From Clostridium_AT radicumherbarum (GTDB taxonomy: Bacteria; Bacillota; Clostridia; Clostridiales; Clostridiaceae): 64,000 nt of DNA. The translations under genes were made by a program, and so were the position numbers. The DNA lies in assembly GCF_045310525.1 (NCBI RefSeq), contig NZ_JBJHZY010000001.1, positions 620,001-684,000 on the forward strand. Direction: 5' to 3'. The notes under the pieces were generated by a model. The model was not told the DNA's origin. It saw nothing but the letters and a program-made list of their open reading frames with translations, and made no database searches. Position 1 is the stretch's first letter, and every line of letters starts with the position of its first letter. Positions 26,994-36,755 of the stretch are shown here, piece by piece.

Positions 26994-29900
26994 ATGAGCG
27001 ATAGAATGAGACCGATTTCATTTGCTAAAATGATTAATTGGGTTACAGATGAATTAAAGAGTTCAGAAACAATTTTCGGAATTCATAAAGATAAATTTTA
27101 TAAAAATAAAACCGGTACCTTTATAAAGCTTTTTGGTGAAAAATTAGCTTCTCCAATTGGACCTGCTGCAGGACCAAATTCTCAGCTTACACAAAACATA
27201 GTTGCGTCTTACTTAACCGGTTCACGCTTCATAGAACTAAAGACAGTACAAATTTTAGACGGAGAGGATTTGCCAGTAGCAAAGCCTTGTATACTAGCTG
27301 AGGATGAATGCTACAATGTAGAGTGGTCTACTGAATTAAGAGTGCCTGAAGCCTTTGATGAATATGTTAAGGCTTGGTTTATAATTCACCTATTAATGAA
27401 GGAACTTAATATAAGTGAAAGAAAAGATTTCATGTTTAACATGAGCGTAGGCTATGATTTAGAAGGTATTAAGTCTCCAAAAATTGATGCCTATATAGAA
27501 GGAATGCGTAATGCTGTAAGTACTGAGATATGGAAGGAATGTATGGAAGTACTTTCTTCTAACTTAAATAAATTTAATAATTTTACAAAAGAAGATTTAG
27601 AAGGCATTTCACCAGTAATATGTCCATCTATTACGCTTTCAACCCTGCATGGATGTCCTCCAGCTGAAATTGAAAGAATTGCCAACTATTTACTAAAAGA
27701 AAAAAATCTTCATACCTTTATAAAAATGAACCCAACACTCCTTGGAGAAAAGTTTGTTAGAGATACCTTTGATGCTATGGGGTATGATTATATAACCTTA
27801 AATGGTCATCACTTTGTACATGATCTGCAGTATAATGATGCAATTGAAATGTTAAAGAGATTAAAGGTTACTGCAAAAGAGCTTGGCCTTGAAATAGGAG
27901 TAAAGCTCACAAATACTTTACCAACAAAAATAACTAATAAAGAGCTGCCTGGAGAAGAAATGTATATGTCAGGACGTTCTCTATTCCCTCTTTCTATTAC
28001 TCTAGCTAGTAAATTAGCAAAGGATTTCGACGGGGATTTACAGATTTCTTACTCTGGGGGAGCTGATTTCTTTAATATAGAGAAGATCCTTAATACTGGA
28101 ATTCAGCCAATTACCTTTGCAACAACTATATTAAAGCCAGGTGGATATGAAAGAATAACTCAAATGACTAAGAAATTAGAATCACTTTTAAAGGGTGAAT
28201 TTAAAGGAATAGATGTCAAGGAACTTGAAGCTTTAGCAAAGGATGCTGTTATTAATAAGTATCATAAAAAAGAGCTAAGACCTGTAGGAAGCAGAAAGCT
28301 TGCTTCAAAGCTGCCAGTTTTTGATTGTGCTATAGCACCATGTACTATAGGATGCCCAATAAATCAGCAAATCCCAGAATATATAGCCTTAGTTGGTGCT
28401 AAAAAATACGATGAAGCCTTTAATGTAATTGCAAAAGATAATACTTCACCTGCTATTACAGGTACTATTTGCGATCATAAATGCCAATTTAAATGTACAA
28501 GACTTGATTATGATGAATCAGTTCTAATTAGAGACATGAAAAAAATAGCTGTTTTAAATGCAGAGGATAATTTTATAGAAAATATTAAAATAGCTGACCT
28601 TAAGAGTGGTAAGAAAGCAGTAGTTATAGGTGCCGGTGCAGCTGGTCTTGCAGCAGCTCTTTTCCTGAGAAGAAATGGGTTGGATGTAACTGTAAAGGAA
28701 AAAAGAGAAAAGCCTTATGGAATAGTAGAATATGTAATTCCAGAGTTTAGAATTCCTTCAGACATGATTAAAAAAGATTTTGAACTTGTTAAAAAACAAG
28801 GAGTGAAGTTTGAGTTTGGAGCATCTGAGAACTTTAATGTAGAAGAATTAAAGAAGGAATACGACTATGTTATTTTAGCAACTGGAGCTTCTAAGAGAGG
28901 GCAATTAAAATTAGAGGAAGGCACAGAAAAGTCAATTAATGCAATAGATTTTCTAGAAAACTACAAGGCTAATAAGGGAAGTGTATCCTTAGGAAAGCAT
29001 GTTTGCGTTATTGGTGGTGGAGATGTAGCAATGGATTCTTCTCGTGCAGCAAGTAGAGCACCAGGAGTTGAAAGTGTTACCATCGTTTATAGAAGAACTA
29101 AGAAGTTTATGCCAGCGGATATAGAAGAACTTGAACTAGCAGCAAAAGATGGAGTTATATTTAAGGAACTTTTATCACCAAAAGCTTTAAAGGATGGTAA
29201 ATTAATCTGTGATGTAATGGCACTTGGAGAAAGAGATGCCTCCGGTAGAAGAAGCTCAGTTAAAACTGGAGAAACTGTTATATTAGATGCTGATACAGTT
29301 ATATTTGCAGTTGGTGAACAGGTAGATAGTGATGTGCTTACAAATAACAAAATAGAATTAGACAATAAAGGACATGCAAAGGTTAACTCCTCCTGCGAAA
29401 CAAATATCAGTAATGTATATGTTATTGGAGATATGAAAAAAGGTCCAGCAACAGTAGTAAAGGCCATAGCTGATGGTAAAGCAGCAGCAAAAGCTATTCT
29501 TTCAAAAGAAGGCCTAAGTAATGACTTTGATGATAAGAATGTAGAATTAAGTGAAAAATCTCTTTATGAAAAGAAGGGTATATTAAAAGATCCCGCTCAT
29601 GATGAAAAAGAATCAGAAAGATGTCTTGCTTGCAATCACATTTGCGAACTTTGCATAGATGTTTGCCCAAATAGAGCGAATATGCTTATAAAGGTTGATA
29701 GCAATTTTGAATCTGTGCATCAAATTCTACATTTAGATGGAATGTGTAATGAATGTGGAAACTGTGGTGTTTTCTGTCCTCATAACGGAAATCCTTATAA
29801 GGATAAGGTTACCTTATTTTGGTCAGAAGAAGATTTTAAGGACAGCACAAATATAGGTTTCTTAGTACTAGACAAAGCAACTGGCAGCTGCATTGTAAGA

Positions 29901-30011
29901 ACAGAAGATAGAGCAATAGCTCATTACAGCTTTGCAGATGAAACTGAAGTATCAAAGAAGATGGCTTCAATGATTAAGAGTGTAATTAATAATTACAGCT
30001 TTATACTATAA
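26994..30011 (+). CDS. ygfK: YgfK-type flavin/iron-sulfur oxidoreductase (putative selenate reductase subunit)
   Basis: A 1005-residue multidomain redox protein. Residues about 1-440 resemble a dihydroorotate/dihydropyrimidine dehydrogenase-like barrel (GEKLASPIGPAAGPNSQL, NMSVGYDLEGI). Residues about 450-510 carry a cysteine cluster of the GltD/DPD kind (CTIGCPINQQIPEY, CDHKCQFKCTR). Residues about 540-850 are a GltD-like FAD/NAD(P) module with GAGAAGLAAALF and GGGDVAMDSSR. The C-terminus has two 4Fe-4S motifs (CNHICELCIDVCP, CNECGNCGVFCP). In purine clusters it is the candidate reductase of a purine ring intermediate. The selenate label is historical. The start has AAGGAGG upstream. Confidence 0.93.
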   Translation: MSDRMRPISFAKMINWVTDELKSSETIFGIHKDKFYKNKTGTFIKLFGEKLASPIGPAAGPNSQLTQNIVASYLTGSRFIELKTVQILDGEDLPVAKPCILAEDECYNVEWSTELRVPEAFDEYVKAWFIIHLLMKELNISERKDFMFNMSVGYDLEGIKSPKIDAYIEGMRNAVSTEIWKECMEVLSSNLNKFNNFTKEDLEGISPVICPSITLSTLHGCPPAEIERIANYLLKEKNLHTFIKMNPTLLGEKFVRDTFDAMGYDYITLNGHHFVHDLQYNDAIEMLKRLKVTAKELGLEIGVKLTNTLPTKITNKELPGEEMYMSGRSLFPLSITLASKLAKDFDGDLQISYSGGADFFNIEKILNTGIQPITFATTILKPGGYERITQMTKKLESLLKGEFKGIDVKELEALAKDAVINKYHKKELRPVGSRKLASKLPVFDCAIAPCTIGCPINQQIPEYIALVGAKKYDEAFNVIAKDNTSPAITGTICDHKCQFKCTRLDYDESVLIRDMKKIAVLNAEDNFIENIKIADLKSGKKAVVIGAGAAGLAAALFLRRNGLDVTVKEKREKPYGIVEYVIPEFRIPSDMIKKDFELVKKQGVKFEFGASENFNVEELKKEYDYVILATGASKRGQLKLEEGTEKSINAIDFLENYKANKGSVSLGKHVCVIGGGDVAMDSSRAASRAPGVESVTIVYRRTKKFMPADIEELELAAKDGVIFKELLSPKALKDGKLICDVMALGERDASGRRSSVKTGETVILDADTVIFAVGEQVDSDVLTNNKIELDNKGHAKVNSSCETNISNVYVIGDMKKGPATVVKAIADGKAAAKAILSKEGLSNDFDDKNVELSEKSLYEKKGILKDPAHDEKESERCLACNHICELCIDVCPNRANMLIKVDSNFESVHQILHLDGMCNECGNCGVFCPHNGNPYKDKVTLFWSEEDFKDSTNIGFLVLDKATGSCIVRTEDRAIAHYSFADETEVSKKMASMIKSVINNYSFIL

Positions 30012-30064
30012 GATTATTTTTTATATAAGGTTATGTAATTAATCATTTAAGGGGAGGGAAAGAT

Positions 30065-31393
30065 ATGCTGCTTATTGGAAACGGAAAGGTTATAACTAGA
30101 GATAACAGTAGACCAATAATAGACAACGGCTGCGTTGCTATTGATGGAAAGAAAATTATAGAAGTAGGAAAGACAAAAGATCTTAAAGAAAAATATACTT
30201 CAGCTCGCTTTATTGATGCTAAAGGTAAACTTATTATGCCAGGCTTCATAAATGCTCACATGCATTATTACAGTACCTTTGCTAGAGGCATGGCAAATGA
30301 TAGCCCAGCTGCTAAAAATTTTGTAGATATATTAAAAGGACTTTGGTGGAGGCTGGATAAAGTATTAACTTTAGATGACGTATATTACAGTGCAGCCGTT
30401 CCTATGATTGACCAAATTAAAAATGGTGTTACTACAGCAATTGATCATCATGCCAGCCCTTTTGCAATAAAAGAAAGCTTATTTAAAATTGCAGAAGCAG
30501 CAGAGACTTTTGGTATTAGAAGCAACCTTTGTTATGAAACCTCTGATAGAGATGGAGAAAAGATTTCAGAGGAAGGAATTGCGGAAAATGTAGAATTTAT
30601 TAAGTACTGTAACAAGAAAAATGATGATATGATGAAGGCTACATTTGGGCTTCATGCTTCCATGACAATTTCAGATAAAACCCTAGATAGATGTTTATCT
30701 GAAATAAATGGCCTAAATACAGGCTTCCATGTACATTGTGCAGAAGGAATTCAGGATGTAGAGGATTCAAAGGCAAAGTATGGTAAGGGCGTTATAGAAA
30801 GATGGTACGATAGAGGTGTGCTTTCAAATAAAACTATAGCAGTTCACTGTATACACATTTCAGAAAAAGAAATGGATATGCTTAAGGAAAAAGATACAAT
30901 GGTAGTTCATAATCCTGAATCAAATATGGGCAATGCAGTTGGAGCTTCTCCTATACTAGAAATGCATAAGAAAGGAATTTTATTAGGACTAGGAACTGAC
31001 GCCTATACTAATGATATGATGGAATCCTACAAGGTTGCCAATATAATTCACAAGCACGTGAAGGGAGACTCTACTGTGGCTTGGGGTGAGGTTCCTGATA
31101 TGCTTTTCAATAGTAACAGAAAAATAGTTGAGAGATTTATAGATGGTAAAGTGGGAATACTACAAGAAGGTGCATTGGCAGATGTAATAGTGGTGGATTA
31201 TAACCCACCAACACCAATAAATGAAAATAATATAAATGGTCATTTATTATTCGGTATAACTGGAAAGAATGTTGATACTACAATAATAAATGGCAAGGTG
31301 CTTATGGAAGATAGAAAGCTTGTTAATATAGACGAAGAAAGAATAATGGCAAAAAGCCGTGAATTAGCTGCTAAAGTTTGGGAGAGATTCTAG
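30065..31393 (+). CDS. ssnA: SsnA-type amidohydrolase
   Basis: A 442-residue metal-dependent amidohydrolase of the SsnA/TrzA-AtzB group. Metal-binding His pairs occur in NAHMHYYSTFARGM near residue 65, with further ligands in HVHCAEG near 225 and VHCIH near 262, and the Asp in LGTDAY near 320. It follows ygfK by 53 bp with GGGGAGGG as ribosome binding site. SsnA is one of the conserved genes of anaerobic purine-degradation clusters and is presumed to deaminate or open a purine-derived ring. The exact step is not settled by the sequence. Confidence 0.92.
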   Translation: MLLIGNGKVITRDNSRPIIDNGCVAIDGKKIIEVGKTKDLKEKYTSARFIDAKGKLIMPGFINAHMHYYSTFARGMANDSPAAKNFVDILKGLWWRLDKVLTLDDVYYSAAVPMIDQIKNGVTTAIDHHASPFAIKESLFKIAEAAETFGIRSNLCYETSDRDGEKISEEGIAENVEFIKYCNKKNDDMMKATFGLHASMTISDKTLDRCLSEINGLNTGFHVHCAEGIQDVEDSKAKYGKGVIERWYDRGVLSNKTIAVHCIHISEKEMDMLKEKDTMVVHNPESNMGNAVGASPILEMHKKGILLGLGTDAYTNDMMESYKVANIIHKHVKGDSTVAWGEVPDMLFNSNRKIVERFIDGKVGILQEGALADVIVVDYNPPTPINENNINGHLLFGITGKNVDTTIINGKVLMEDRKLVNIDEERIMAKSRELAAKVWERF

Positions 31394-31495
31394 ACTTTAC
31401 ACTATGTCAAAGCTTGTTTGCTACAATATTCTGAATTGACTAATAAAGTCTTATGATGTATTATTTTATTAGAATATTTAAGCTCTCTGGTAAGT

Positions 31496-31535
31496 TTAAT
31501 CACAGTCAAAATTTGCAAGTCTTGACTGTGATTAA
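31496..31535 (+). terminator. Perfect 14-bp hairpin after ssnA
   Basis: TTAATCACAGTCAA (31496-31509) pairs exactly with TTGACTGTGATTAA (31522-31535). The following sequence is AT-rich but not a clean T-run. It probably ends the ygeW-ygfK-ssnA unit. Confidence 0.6.
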
Positions 31536-31618
31536 ATTAAAATTAATACATTTAAAGCATCATCACTGAATAATAAATACAATTACAGAAACTTAAATTT
31601 CTGAGGAAAGAGGCTTAT

Positions 31619-32206
31619 ATGTCTAAAGATATAGAAAGAAAAATTCTTGATGCTACCTTAGAGACAATTGCAAGGGAAAAAATAAGCGGAACAAGAATGC
31701 ATTTAATTGCTGAAGAAGCTAATATGAGTCAATCTAATCTACATTATTATTTTCCAACAAAGAACGATTTGATTATTGCACTTATGGATGATCTGCAAAA
31801 AAGATTTTCAAGTAAAAGAACTGAATCCATTGATGTGAAGAATAAATCCTTAAATGAAAACATTCATGGAATACTTGAAGAAAAGAAAGATGATATTTTA
31901 AATAATAAAAAAGTAGATTATGCTCAATTTGATTTTTGGGTGCAAGGTACTGTGAATCCAGAAATACGAGTTAAATTTCAAAAGACCTTTGAAGAGTGGC
32001 GTCAAAATATAAAGGAAGTTTTAAAACACAACAAGGTTCCATCAAATATAGATTCTAAGAACGCTGAAATGCTTCCTTTTATAATTGTATCCTTAATGAT
32101 GGGAGCATCTATGCAGTATCTCATTGATGAAGGCAAATTTGATTTGGATGAATATTTTTTGGCCTGTGAAAAGCTAGTATTAGACTTTCTAGAAAACATG
32201 GCTTAA
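31619..32206 (+). CDS. TetR-family regulator 1 of the purine locus
   Basis: A 195-residue TetR-family repressor. The N-terminal HTH domain (residues about 5-52) includes ISGTRMHLIAEEANMSQSNL and HYYFPTKNDLI, and the C-terminal ligand domain contains YAQFDFWVQGTVNPE and LIDEGKFDLDEYF. It is strongly similar along its whole length to the regulator at 52483. It begins the yqeC-yqeB-xdhC-mog-moeA-moaC-moaA series, 15 bp before yqeC, so it is probably co-transcribed with selenium/Mo cofactor genes. No copy of the palindromic operator lies directly upstream. It is a candidate binder of the eight operator sites. Confidence 0.9.
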   Translation: MSKDIERKILDATLETIAREKISGTRMHLIAEEANMSQSNLHYYFPTKNDLIIALMDDLQKRFSSKRTESIDVKNKSLNENIHGILEEKKDDILNNKKVDYAQFDFWVQGTVNPEIRVKFQKTFEEWRQNIKEVLKHNKVPSNIDSKNAEMLPFIIVSLMMGASMQYLIDEGKFDLDEYFLACEKLVLDFLENMA

Positions 32207-32221
32207 GGCATGGTGGCTTAA

Positions 32222-32974
32222 ATGAAATTAAGTAAGCTATTAGATATAAAAGTAAATTCTGTTATATCTATTGTTGGAGCTGGGGGTAAAAGTACTTTAA
32301 TGTACACCTTAGCTCAGGAATTAAGACAAGATTATAAGTGCCTGATTACAACTACAACTAAAATATACCTTCCATATAAAGAGCAATTTGATTATATGGC
32401 AGTAGGAATTGAAGAATTTAATAGATTAAAACATAATCCTAATAAGGGGATTTATGTTTATGGAAGTTCAATTAATGATGAAAATAAACTTATTGGAGTA
32501 AATCCAGCTGAGTTAGAAATAGATGTACCTAATTTTCAATATTTATTAATAGAAGCAGATGGTTCTAAAAGAAAGTCAATTAAGGGTTGGAATAACACTG
32601 AGCCAGTGGTGCTTAACACAACTACCAATACAATTGGAGTAATAAGTATTGAAGCTATAGGAAATAAAATAAATGAAGTTAACGTATTTCGAGTTAAGGA
32701 ATTTTTAAATATTACCAATGCAGCTGAAAACGATACTATTACTGAAGCTAATATTGTTTCATTAATATTTCATAAATATGGATTATTTAAAAACTCTACA
32801 GGTGAAAAAATTTTATTCATAAATAAAGTGGAAAATGAAGAGCAGTGGAAAACAGCCGAAAAACTCATAGATAGAATTCTTAGGGAAAATATGAAACACT
32901 TAATAATAGATAAAATTATAGTTGGAAGCTTGTTAGAAAAAAAGTACAAAATATTTAGTAACTATATAAAATAA
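32222..32974 (+). CDS. yqeC: Selenium-dependent hydroxylase accessory protein YqeC
   Basis: A 250-residue P-loop protein of the YqeC family, found only with labile-selenium molybdenum hydroxylases. The nucleotide-binding loop VGAGGKSTLMY is at residues 18-28, ITTTTKIYLP is near 40 and LIEADGSKRKSIKGW near 108. Its likely job is a GTP/ATP-dependent step in making or inserting the selenium ligand of the Mo cofactor. It is spaced tightly after the TetR gene and followed by yqeB. Confidence 0.9.
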   Translation: MKLSKLLDIKVNSVISIVGAGGKSTLMYTLAQELRQDYKCLITTTTKIYLPYKEQFDYMAVGIEEFNRLKHNPNKGIYVYGSSINDENKLIGVNPAELEIDVPNFQYLLIEADGSKRKSIKGWNNTEPVVLNTTTNTIGVISIEAIGNKINEVNVFRVKEFLNITNAAENDTITEANIVSLIFHKYGLFKNSTGEKILFINKVENEEQWKTAEKLIDRILRENMKHLIIDKIIVGSLLEKKYKIFSNYIK

Positions 32975-33020
32975 CAAAATTAAAAGAAACATTCTAAACA
33001 GTTAAGGTGATGAGTAGGGT

Positions 33021-33824
33021 ATGATTAAGGACTGTGTAATAGTAAGAGGCGGCGGAGACATAGCAACTGGAACTATTCAAAAACTTTATAGAAGCGGGTT
33101 TAACGTACTTATTTTAGAAACTAAGAATCCAACTTCTATAAGAAGGACTGTATGCTTTAGCGAAGCTGTTTATGATGGACAATCTACCGTCGAAGGAATA
33201 AAAGCTGTTCTTGTTCAAAGCCAGGAGGAAATCTTTAAGGCTTGGGAAAATAGATTTATTCCATTGGTAGTTGATGAAAAAGGGATATATATCGATATAA
33301 TTAGGCCTGAAATTGTGGTGGATGCAATACTTGCTAAGAAAAATTTAGGAACCAATAGAGCAATGGCTCCTACAACAATTGCATTAGGACCAGGGTTTTA
33401 TGCTGGTAAAGATGTAGACGTTGTAATAGAAACCATGAGAGGACATAACCTAGGAAGACTGATTTTTGAAGGCCCGGCTATAGAAAATACAGGAATACCT
33501 GGAGAAATTGGTGGGCATTCCAAGGAAAGGGTAATTCACAGTAAAGATACAGGAATAATTAAAAACATTAAAACTATTGGTAATGTAGTTAAGGCTAATG
33601 AAACTATAGCATATATAGGTGAAACAGAGGTAAAGGCCACCATTGATGGGGTACTAAGGGGTCTTATCAGAGAGGGAAGTTATGTAAATAATGGCTTAAA
33701 AATAGCCGACATAGACCCTAGACTTGCTGAACTTGATAATTACAATACAATTTCTGATAAAGCAAGAAACATTGGCGGTGGAGTATTAGAGGCAATATTA
33801 CTTCTTAAAAATCAGAAGCTTTAG
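33021..33824 (+). CDS. yqeB: Selenium-dependent molybdenum hydroxylase maturation protein YqeB
   Basis: A 267-residue protein of the YqeB/EF2563 family, the other genomic marker of the labile-selenium Mo-hydroxylase trait. It has a Rossmann-like start (VIVRGGGDIATGTIQKLYRSG), the central ETMRGHNLGR block near 138 and a lipoyl/biotinyl-like C-terminal segment. YqeB is required for selenium-containing Mo enzymes where tested by association, but its chemistry is unknown. It ends 9 bp before the xdhC-like gene. Confidence 0.92.
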   Translation: MIKDCVIVRGGGDIATGTIQKLYRSGFNVLILETKNPTSIRRTVCFSEAVYDGQSTVEGIKAVLVQSQEEIFKAWENRFIPLVVDEKGIYIDIIRPEIVVDAILAKKNLGTNRAMAPTTIALGPGFYAGKDVDVVIETMRGHNLGRLIFEGPAIENTGIPGEIGGHSKERVIHSKDTGIIKNIKTIGNVVKANETIAYIGETEVKATIDGVLRGLIREGSYVNNGLKIADIDPRLAELDNYNTISDKARNIGGGVLEAILLLKNQKL

Positions 33825-33833
33825 GAGGTTAAG

Positions 33834-34643
33834 ATGGAAGAAAAAATACTATTAGAGATTTATGAGAGTCTTAAAAGGGCAGAAGCTGTTGCAATGGCAG
33901 TAATTACTAATGATAACGGTTCAACTCCAAGAGGGAATGGTTCTATTATGGCTATTTGGAAGGATGGCAGAACCTTAGGTTCCATTGGCGGAGGGAAAGT
34001 TGAATTTCTAGTTACTGAAAATGCCATAGAATGTATTGAAAAGAAACAAGATTTTAATTTTGAATATAAGCTTAATGATCAAGGTGGACTAGGTATGAAA
34101 TGCGGTGGAGAAGTTAAAGGCTATATTAGAGTATTTGCTCCAAAGGCTAAGCTTCTAATTGCGGGAGCAGGACATATTTCTGAAAAATTAAATAAAATAG
34201 CAAAAGAACTTGATTTTTATACAGTTATTATAGATGACAGAAAAGAATATGCCAATAAAGAGAGATTTCAGGAAGCCGATGAGATAATAGTAGGGGATAT
34301 AGGTAAAGCTGTTGAAGAATATAGCATTGATAATAATACCTATGTAGTAATAGTTACAAGTGGTTATTCTCAGGATAAGAGTGCATTAAAGGCTTCTGTT
34401 TTAAGAGATACAGCCTATATAGGTATGATAGGCAGTACAATGAAGATTAAAACTGTTATGAAAGAGCTATTGGAAGAAGGACTCCCTGAGGAGAGGCTTA
34501 AAAGAGTATATGCTCCAATGGGCCTAGATGTATCTTCAAATTTACCAGGAGAAATTGCATTAGGCATTTTAAGTGAAATATTGTTAATGAAAAATAATGG
34601 TTCATTAAGTCATAGAAGAGATCTAAAGAAAGTGTGGGATTAA
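33834..34643 (+). CDS. xdhC: XdhC/CoxI-family Mo-cofactor maturation factor
   Basis: A 269-residue protein with the XdhC N-terminal domain (MAVITNDNGSTPRGNGSIM, GSIGGGKVE) and a Rossmann C-terminal domain (LLIAGAGHISEKL near 113, VIVTSGYSQDKSAL, YIGMIGS). XdhC proteins bind the molybdenum cofactor, protect it and help place the terminal sulfur, or here probably selenium, before insertion into the hydroxylase. This is not the 2Fe-2S subunit of the same name. The start has TTAGGAGG upstream. Confidence 0.92.
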   Translation: MEEKILLEIYESLKRAEAVAMAVITNDNGSTPRGNGSIMAIWKDGRTLGSIGGGKVEFLVTENAIECIEKKQDFNFEYKLNDQGGLGMKCGGEVKGYIRVFAPKAKLLIAGAGHISEKLNKIAKELDFYTVIIDDRKEYANKERFQEADEIIVGDIGKAVEEYSIDNNTYVVIVTSGYSQDKSALKASVLRDTAYIGMIGSTMKIKTVMKELLEEGLPEERLKRVYAPMGLDVSSNLPGEIALGILSEILLMKNNGSLSHRRDLKKVWD

Positions 34644-34644
34644 T

Positions 34645-35136
34645 ATGTTCACTGTAGGAATAATTACTGCAAGTGATAAGGGCTCTAAAGGCGAAAGAGA
34701 AGATATAAGTGGTAAGGTTATTAAGGAATATGTTGAAAAACTTAATTACAAGGTTGTAAGATATGTTGTTTTACCTGATAATCAGGAAGAACTCGAGAGT
34801 GAAATGAAATATATGGCCGATGAACTTAATATTAATCTAATTCTTACAACAGGGGGTACAGGCTTTAGCTTAAGAGATGTTACACCTGAAGCTACAAAAA
34901 ATGTTATCACAAGAGAAGCAAATGGTATTGCAGAAGCTATTAGATATTATAGCCTTCAAATAACACCAAGGGCAATGCTTTCTAGAGCTGTTTCTGGTAT
35001 AAGAGGACAAAGCTTAATTGTAAATATGCCAGGAAGCCCAAAGGCAGTTAAAGAAGCCTTAGAGTTCATACTTCAAACTGTAGAACATGGACTAGAAATA
35101 CTTTTAGGAAAAGCGTCCGAATGTGCAAGAAAGTAA
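34645..35136 (+). CDS. mog: Molybdopterin adenylyltransferase-type protein (MogA/MoaB family)
   Basis: A 163-residue MoCF-domain protein. The substrate-binding motif TTGGTGFSLRDVTPEAT is near residues 72-88 and NMPGSPKAV is near 128. It adenylylates molybdopterin ahead of metal insertion. It starts one base after the xdhC-family stop (TAATATG), which implies translational coupling. Confidence 0.92.
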   Translation: MFTVGIITASDKGSKGEREDISGKVIKEYVEKLNYKVVRYVVLPDNQEELESEMKYMADELNINLILTTGGTGFSLRDVTPEATKNVITREANGIAEAIRYYSLQITPRAMLSRAVSGIRGQSLIVNMPGSPKAVKEALEFILQTVEHGLEILLGKASECARK

Positions 35137-35191
35137 TTTCAATAAGTAAGGCTCATATAGAGTATTTTAAACAACATGGAGGCATGAACTT

Positions 35192-36160
35192 ATGAAAATT
35201 ATAGAGGTTCAAGATGCTGTAGGATCAGTTCTTTGCCATGATATAACTAGAATAGTTCCAGGAGAGTTTAAGGGAGTAGCCTTTAAAAAAGGCCATATAG
35301 TTAAAGATGAAGACATTCCTGTACTTTTATCTCTTGGTAAGGAACATCTATATGTGTGGGAGGAAAATGAAGGATTGCTGCATGAAAATGAAGCAGCTGA
35401 AAGACTAAGGGATTTAACAGCTGGGGAAAATCTTTATTTCGGTGACATAAAAGAGGGAAAAATAGAGTTCTTTGCTTCTTGCAATGGGCTCTTGAAAATA
35501 GATATTGAAAACTTACTTAAATTAAACTCCTTAGGGGAAATAATATTATCTACAATCTTTAATAATACTGTAGTGAAAAAAGGTGCCAAGGTGGCTGCTA
35601 CTAAGATAGTACCACTTACTATTGAAAAGGAAAAAATAGAAAAAGCTGAAGAGATTATTAAAAATAAAATAGTTAAGGTTATACCGATTTATAGTAAAAA
35701 GGTTGCAATTGTCACTACGGGAAGTGAAGTATATAAAGGAAGAATTAAAGATGCTTTTGGGCCTGCTCTAAATGAGAAGTTAATGGAATACGGCTGTGAG
35801 GTTTTAGGTCAAAGCATTCTTCCAGATGATTTAAATGAAATTGAGGCAGCCATAAACCTATGGATTGATAAAGGTGCAGAAATGGTGCTCTGTACTGGAG
35901 GTATGTCTGTAGATGCAGATGATTTAACACCTAAGGCAATTAAAGGTACTGGATCCAAGCTCATAACCTATGGAACTCCGGTACTTCCTGGTGCAATGCT
36001 GCTCTTAGCATACAAAGAAAATATTCCTATACTTGGACTTCCGGGGGCTGTTATATATTCTAAAAAGACTGTTTTTGATTTGCTGCTGCCAAGGCTGCTT
36101 GCTAATGAAAAGCTTGATTACATGGATATAGCCGCTTATGGACATGGCGGACTCTTATAA
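35192..36160 (+). CDS. MoeA-like molybdopterin-binding protein
   Basis: A 322-residue protein whose C-terminal half is a MoCF domain (VTTGSEVYKGRIKDAF near 175, VLCTGGMSVDADDLTP near 230). The N-terminal part resembles the clostridial short MoeA-like proteins, not full MoeA: at 322 residues it is about 80 shorter than standard MoeA and lacks its domain II. It probably replaces or assists MoeA in Mo insertion. It is the sixth gene of the TetR-headed cofactor operon. Confidence 0.8.
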   Translation: MKIIEVQDAVGSVLCHDITRIVPGEFKGVAFKKGHIVKDEDIPVLLSLGKEHLYVWEENEGLLHENEAAERLRDLTAGENLYFGDIKEGKIEFFASCNGLLKIDIENLLKLNSLGEIILSTIFNNTVVKKGAKVAATKIVPLTIEKEKIEKAEEIIKNKIVKVIPIYSKKVAIVTTGSEVYKGRIKDAFGPALNEKLMEYGCEVLGQSILPDDLNEIEAAINLWIDKGAEMVLCTGGMSVDADDLTPKAIKGTGSKLITYGTPVLPGAMLLLAYKENIPILGLPGAVIYSKKTVFDLLLPRLLANEKLDYMDIAAYGHGGLL

Positions 36161-36253
36161 ACTGAAATAACTGTTTTAGTTAGCAGCTTAACCTAGGAGC
36201 TGAGCAATAGATAATTGCTTTGTGCATAATAAGAAGTATAAGGTGGTATAAAA

Positions 36254-36742
36254 ATGGAAAACGTTTTAAGCCATATAGATGAAAACGGAAAAGTAAAAAT
36301 GGTAGATGTAAGTGATAAAGATGAGACAAATAGAACTGCCATAGCCTGCGGCAAAGTAAAAATGAAAAAAAGTACATTACAATTAATTATAGATGGAAAT
36401 GTGGAAAAGGGTGACGTACTGGCAGCAGCTAGAATTGCTGGAATAATGGGTAGTAAAAGGACTTCGGAATTAATTCCAATGTGCCACCCTTTAATGATAA
36501 ATAGCTGCAGTGTAAACTTTAATATAGATGACAAGGAAAATGCCATTTTAATTGAAGCCACCGCTAAAACTACTGGTAAAACCGGAGTGGAAATGGAAGC
36601 CTTAACAGCAGTATCTATTGCTGCACTTACTGTTTATGATATGTGCAAAGCCGTAGATAAGGCCATGATAATAGAAGACATCCACTTATTAAAAAAAACA
36701 GGCGGGAAAAGCGGAGACTTTAGTTTTAATAATAATCTGTAA
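36254..36742 (+). CDS. moaC: Cyclic pyranopterin monophosphate synthase
   Basis: A 162-residue MoaC, the second enzyme of Mo-cofactor synthesis. Conserved blocks are GKVKMKKSTLQLI near 35, AARIAGIMGSKRTSELIPMCHPL near 56-78 with the active-site His, and the ATAKTTGKTGVEMEALTAVS block near 104. The ribosome binding site is AAGGTGG. It sits 93 bp after the MoeA-like gene and is followed directly by moaA. Confidence 0.94.
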   Translation: MENVLSHIDENGKVKMVDVSDKDETNRTAIACGKVKMKKSTLQLIIDGNVEKGDVLAAARIAGIMGSKRTSELIPMCHPLMINSCSVNFNIDDKENAILIEATAKTTGKTGVEMEALTAVSIAALTVYDMCKAVDKAMIIEDIHLLKKTGGKSGDFSFNNNL

Positions 36743-36755
36743 GGGGGAGAGCATC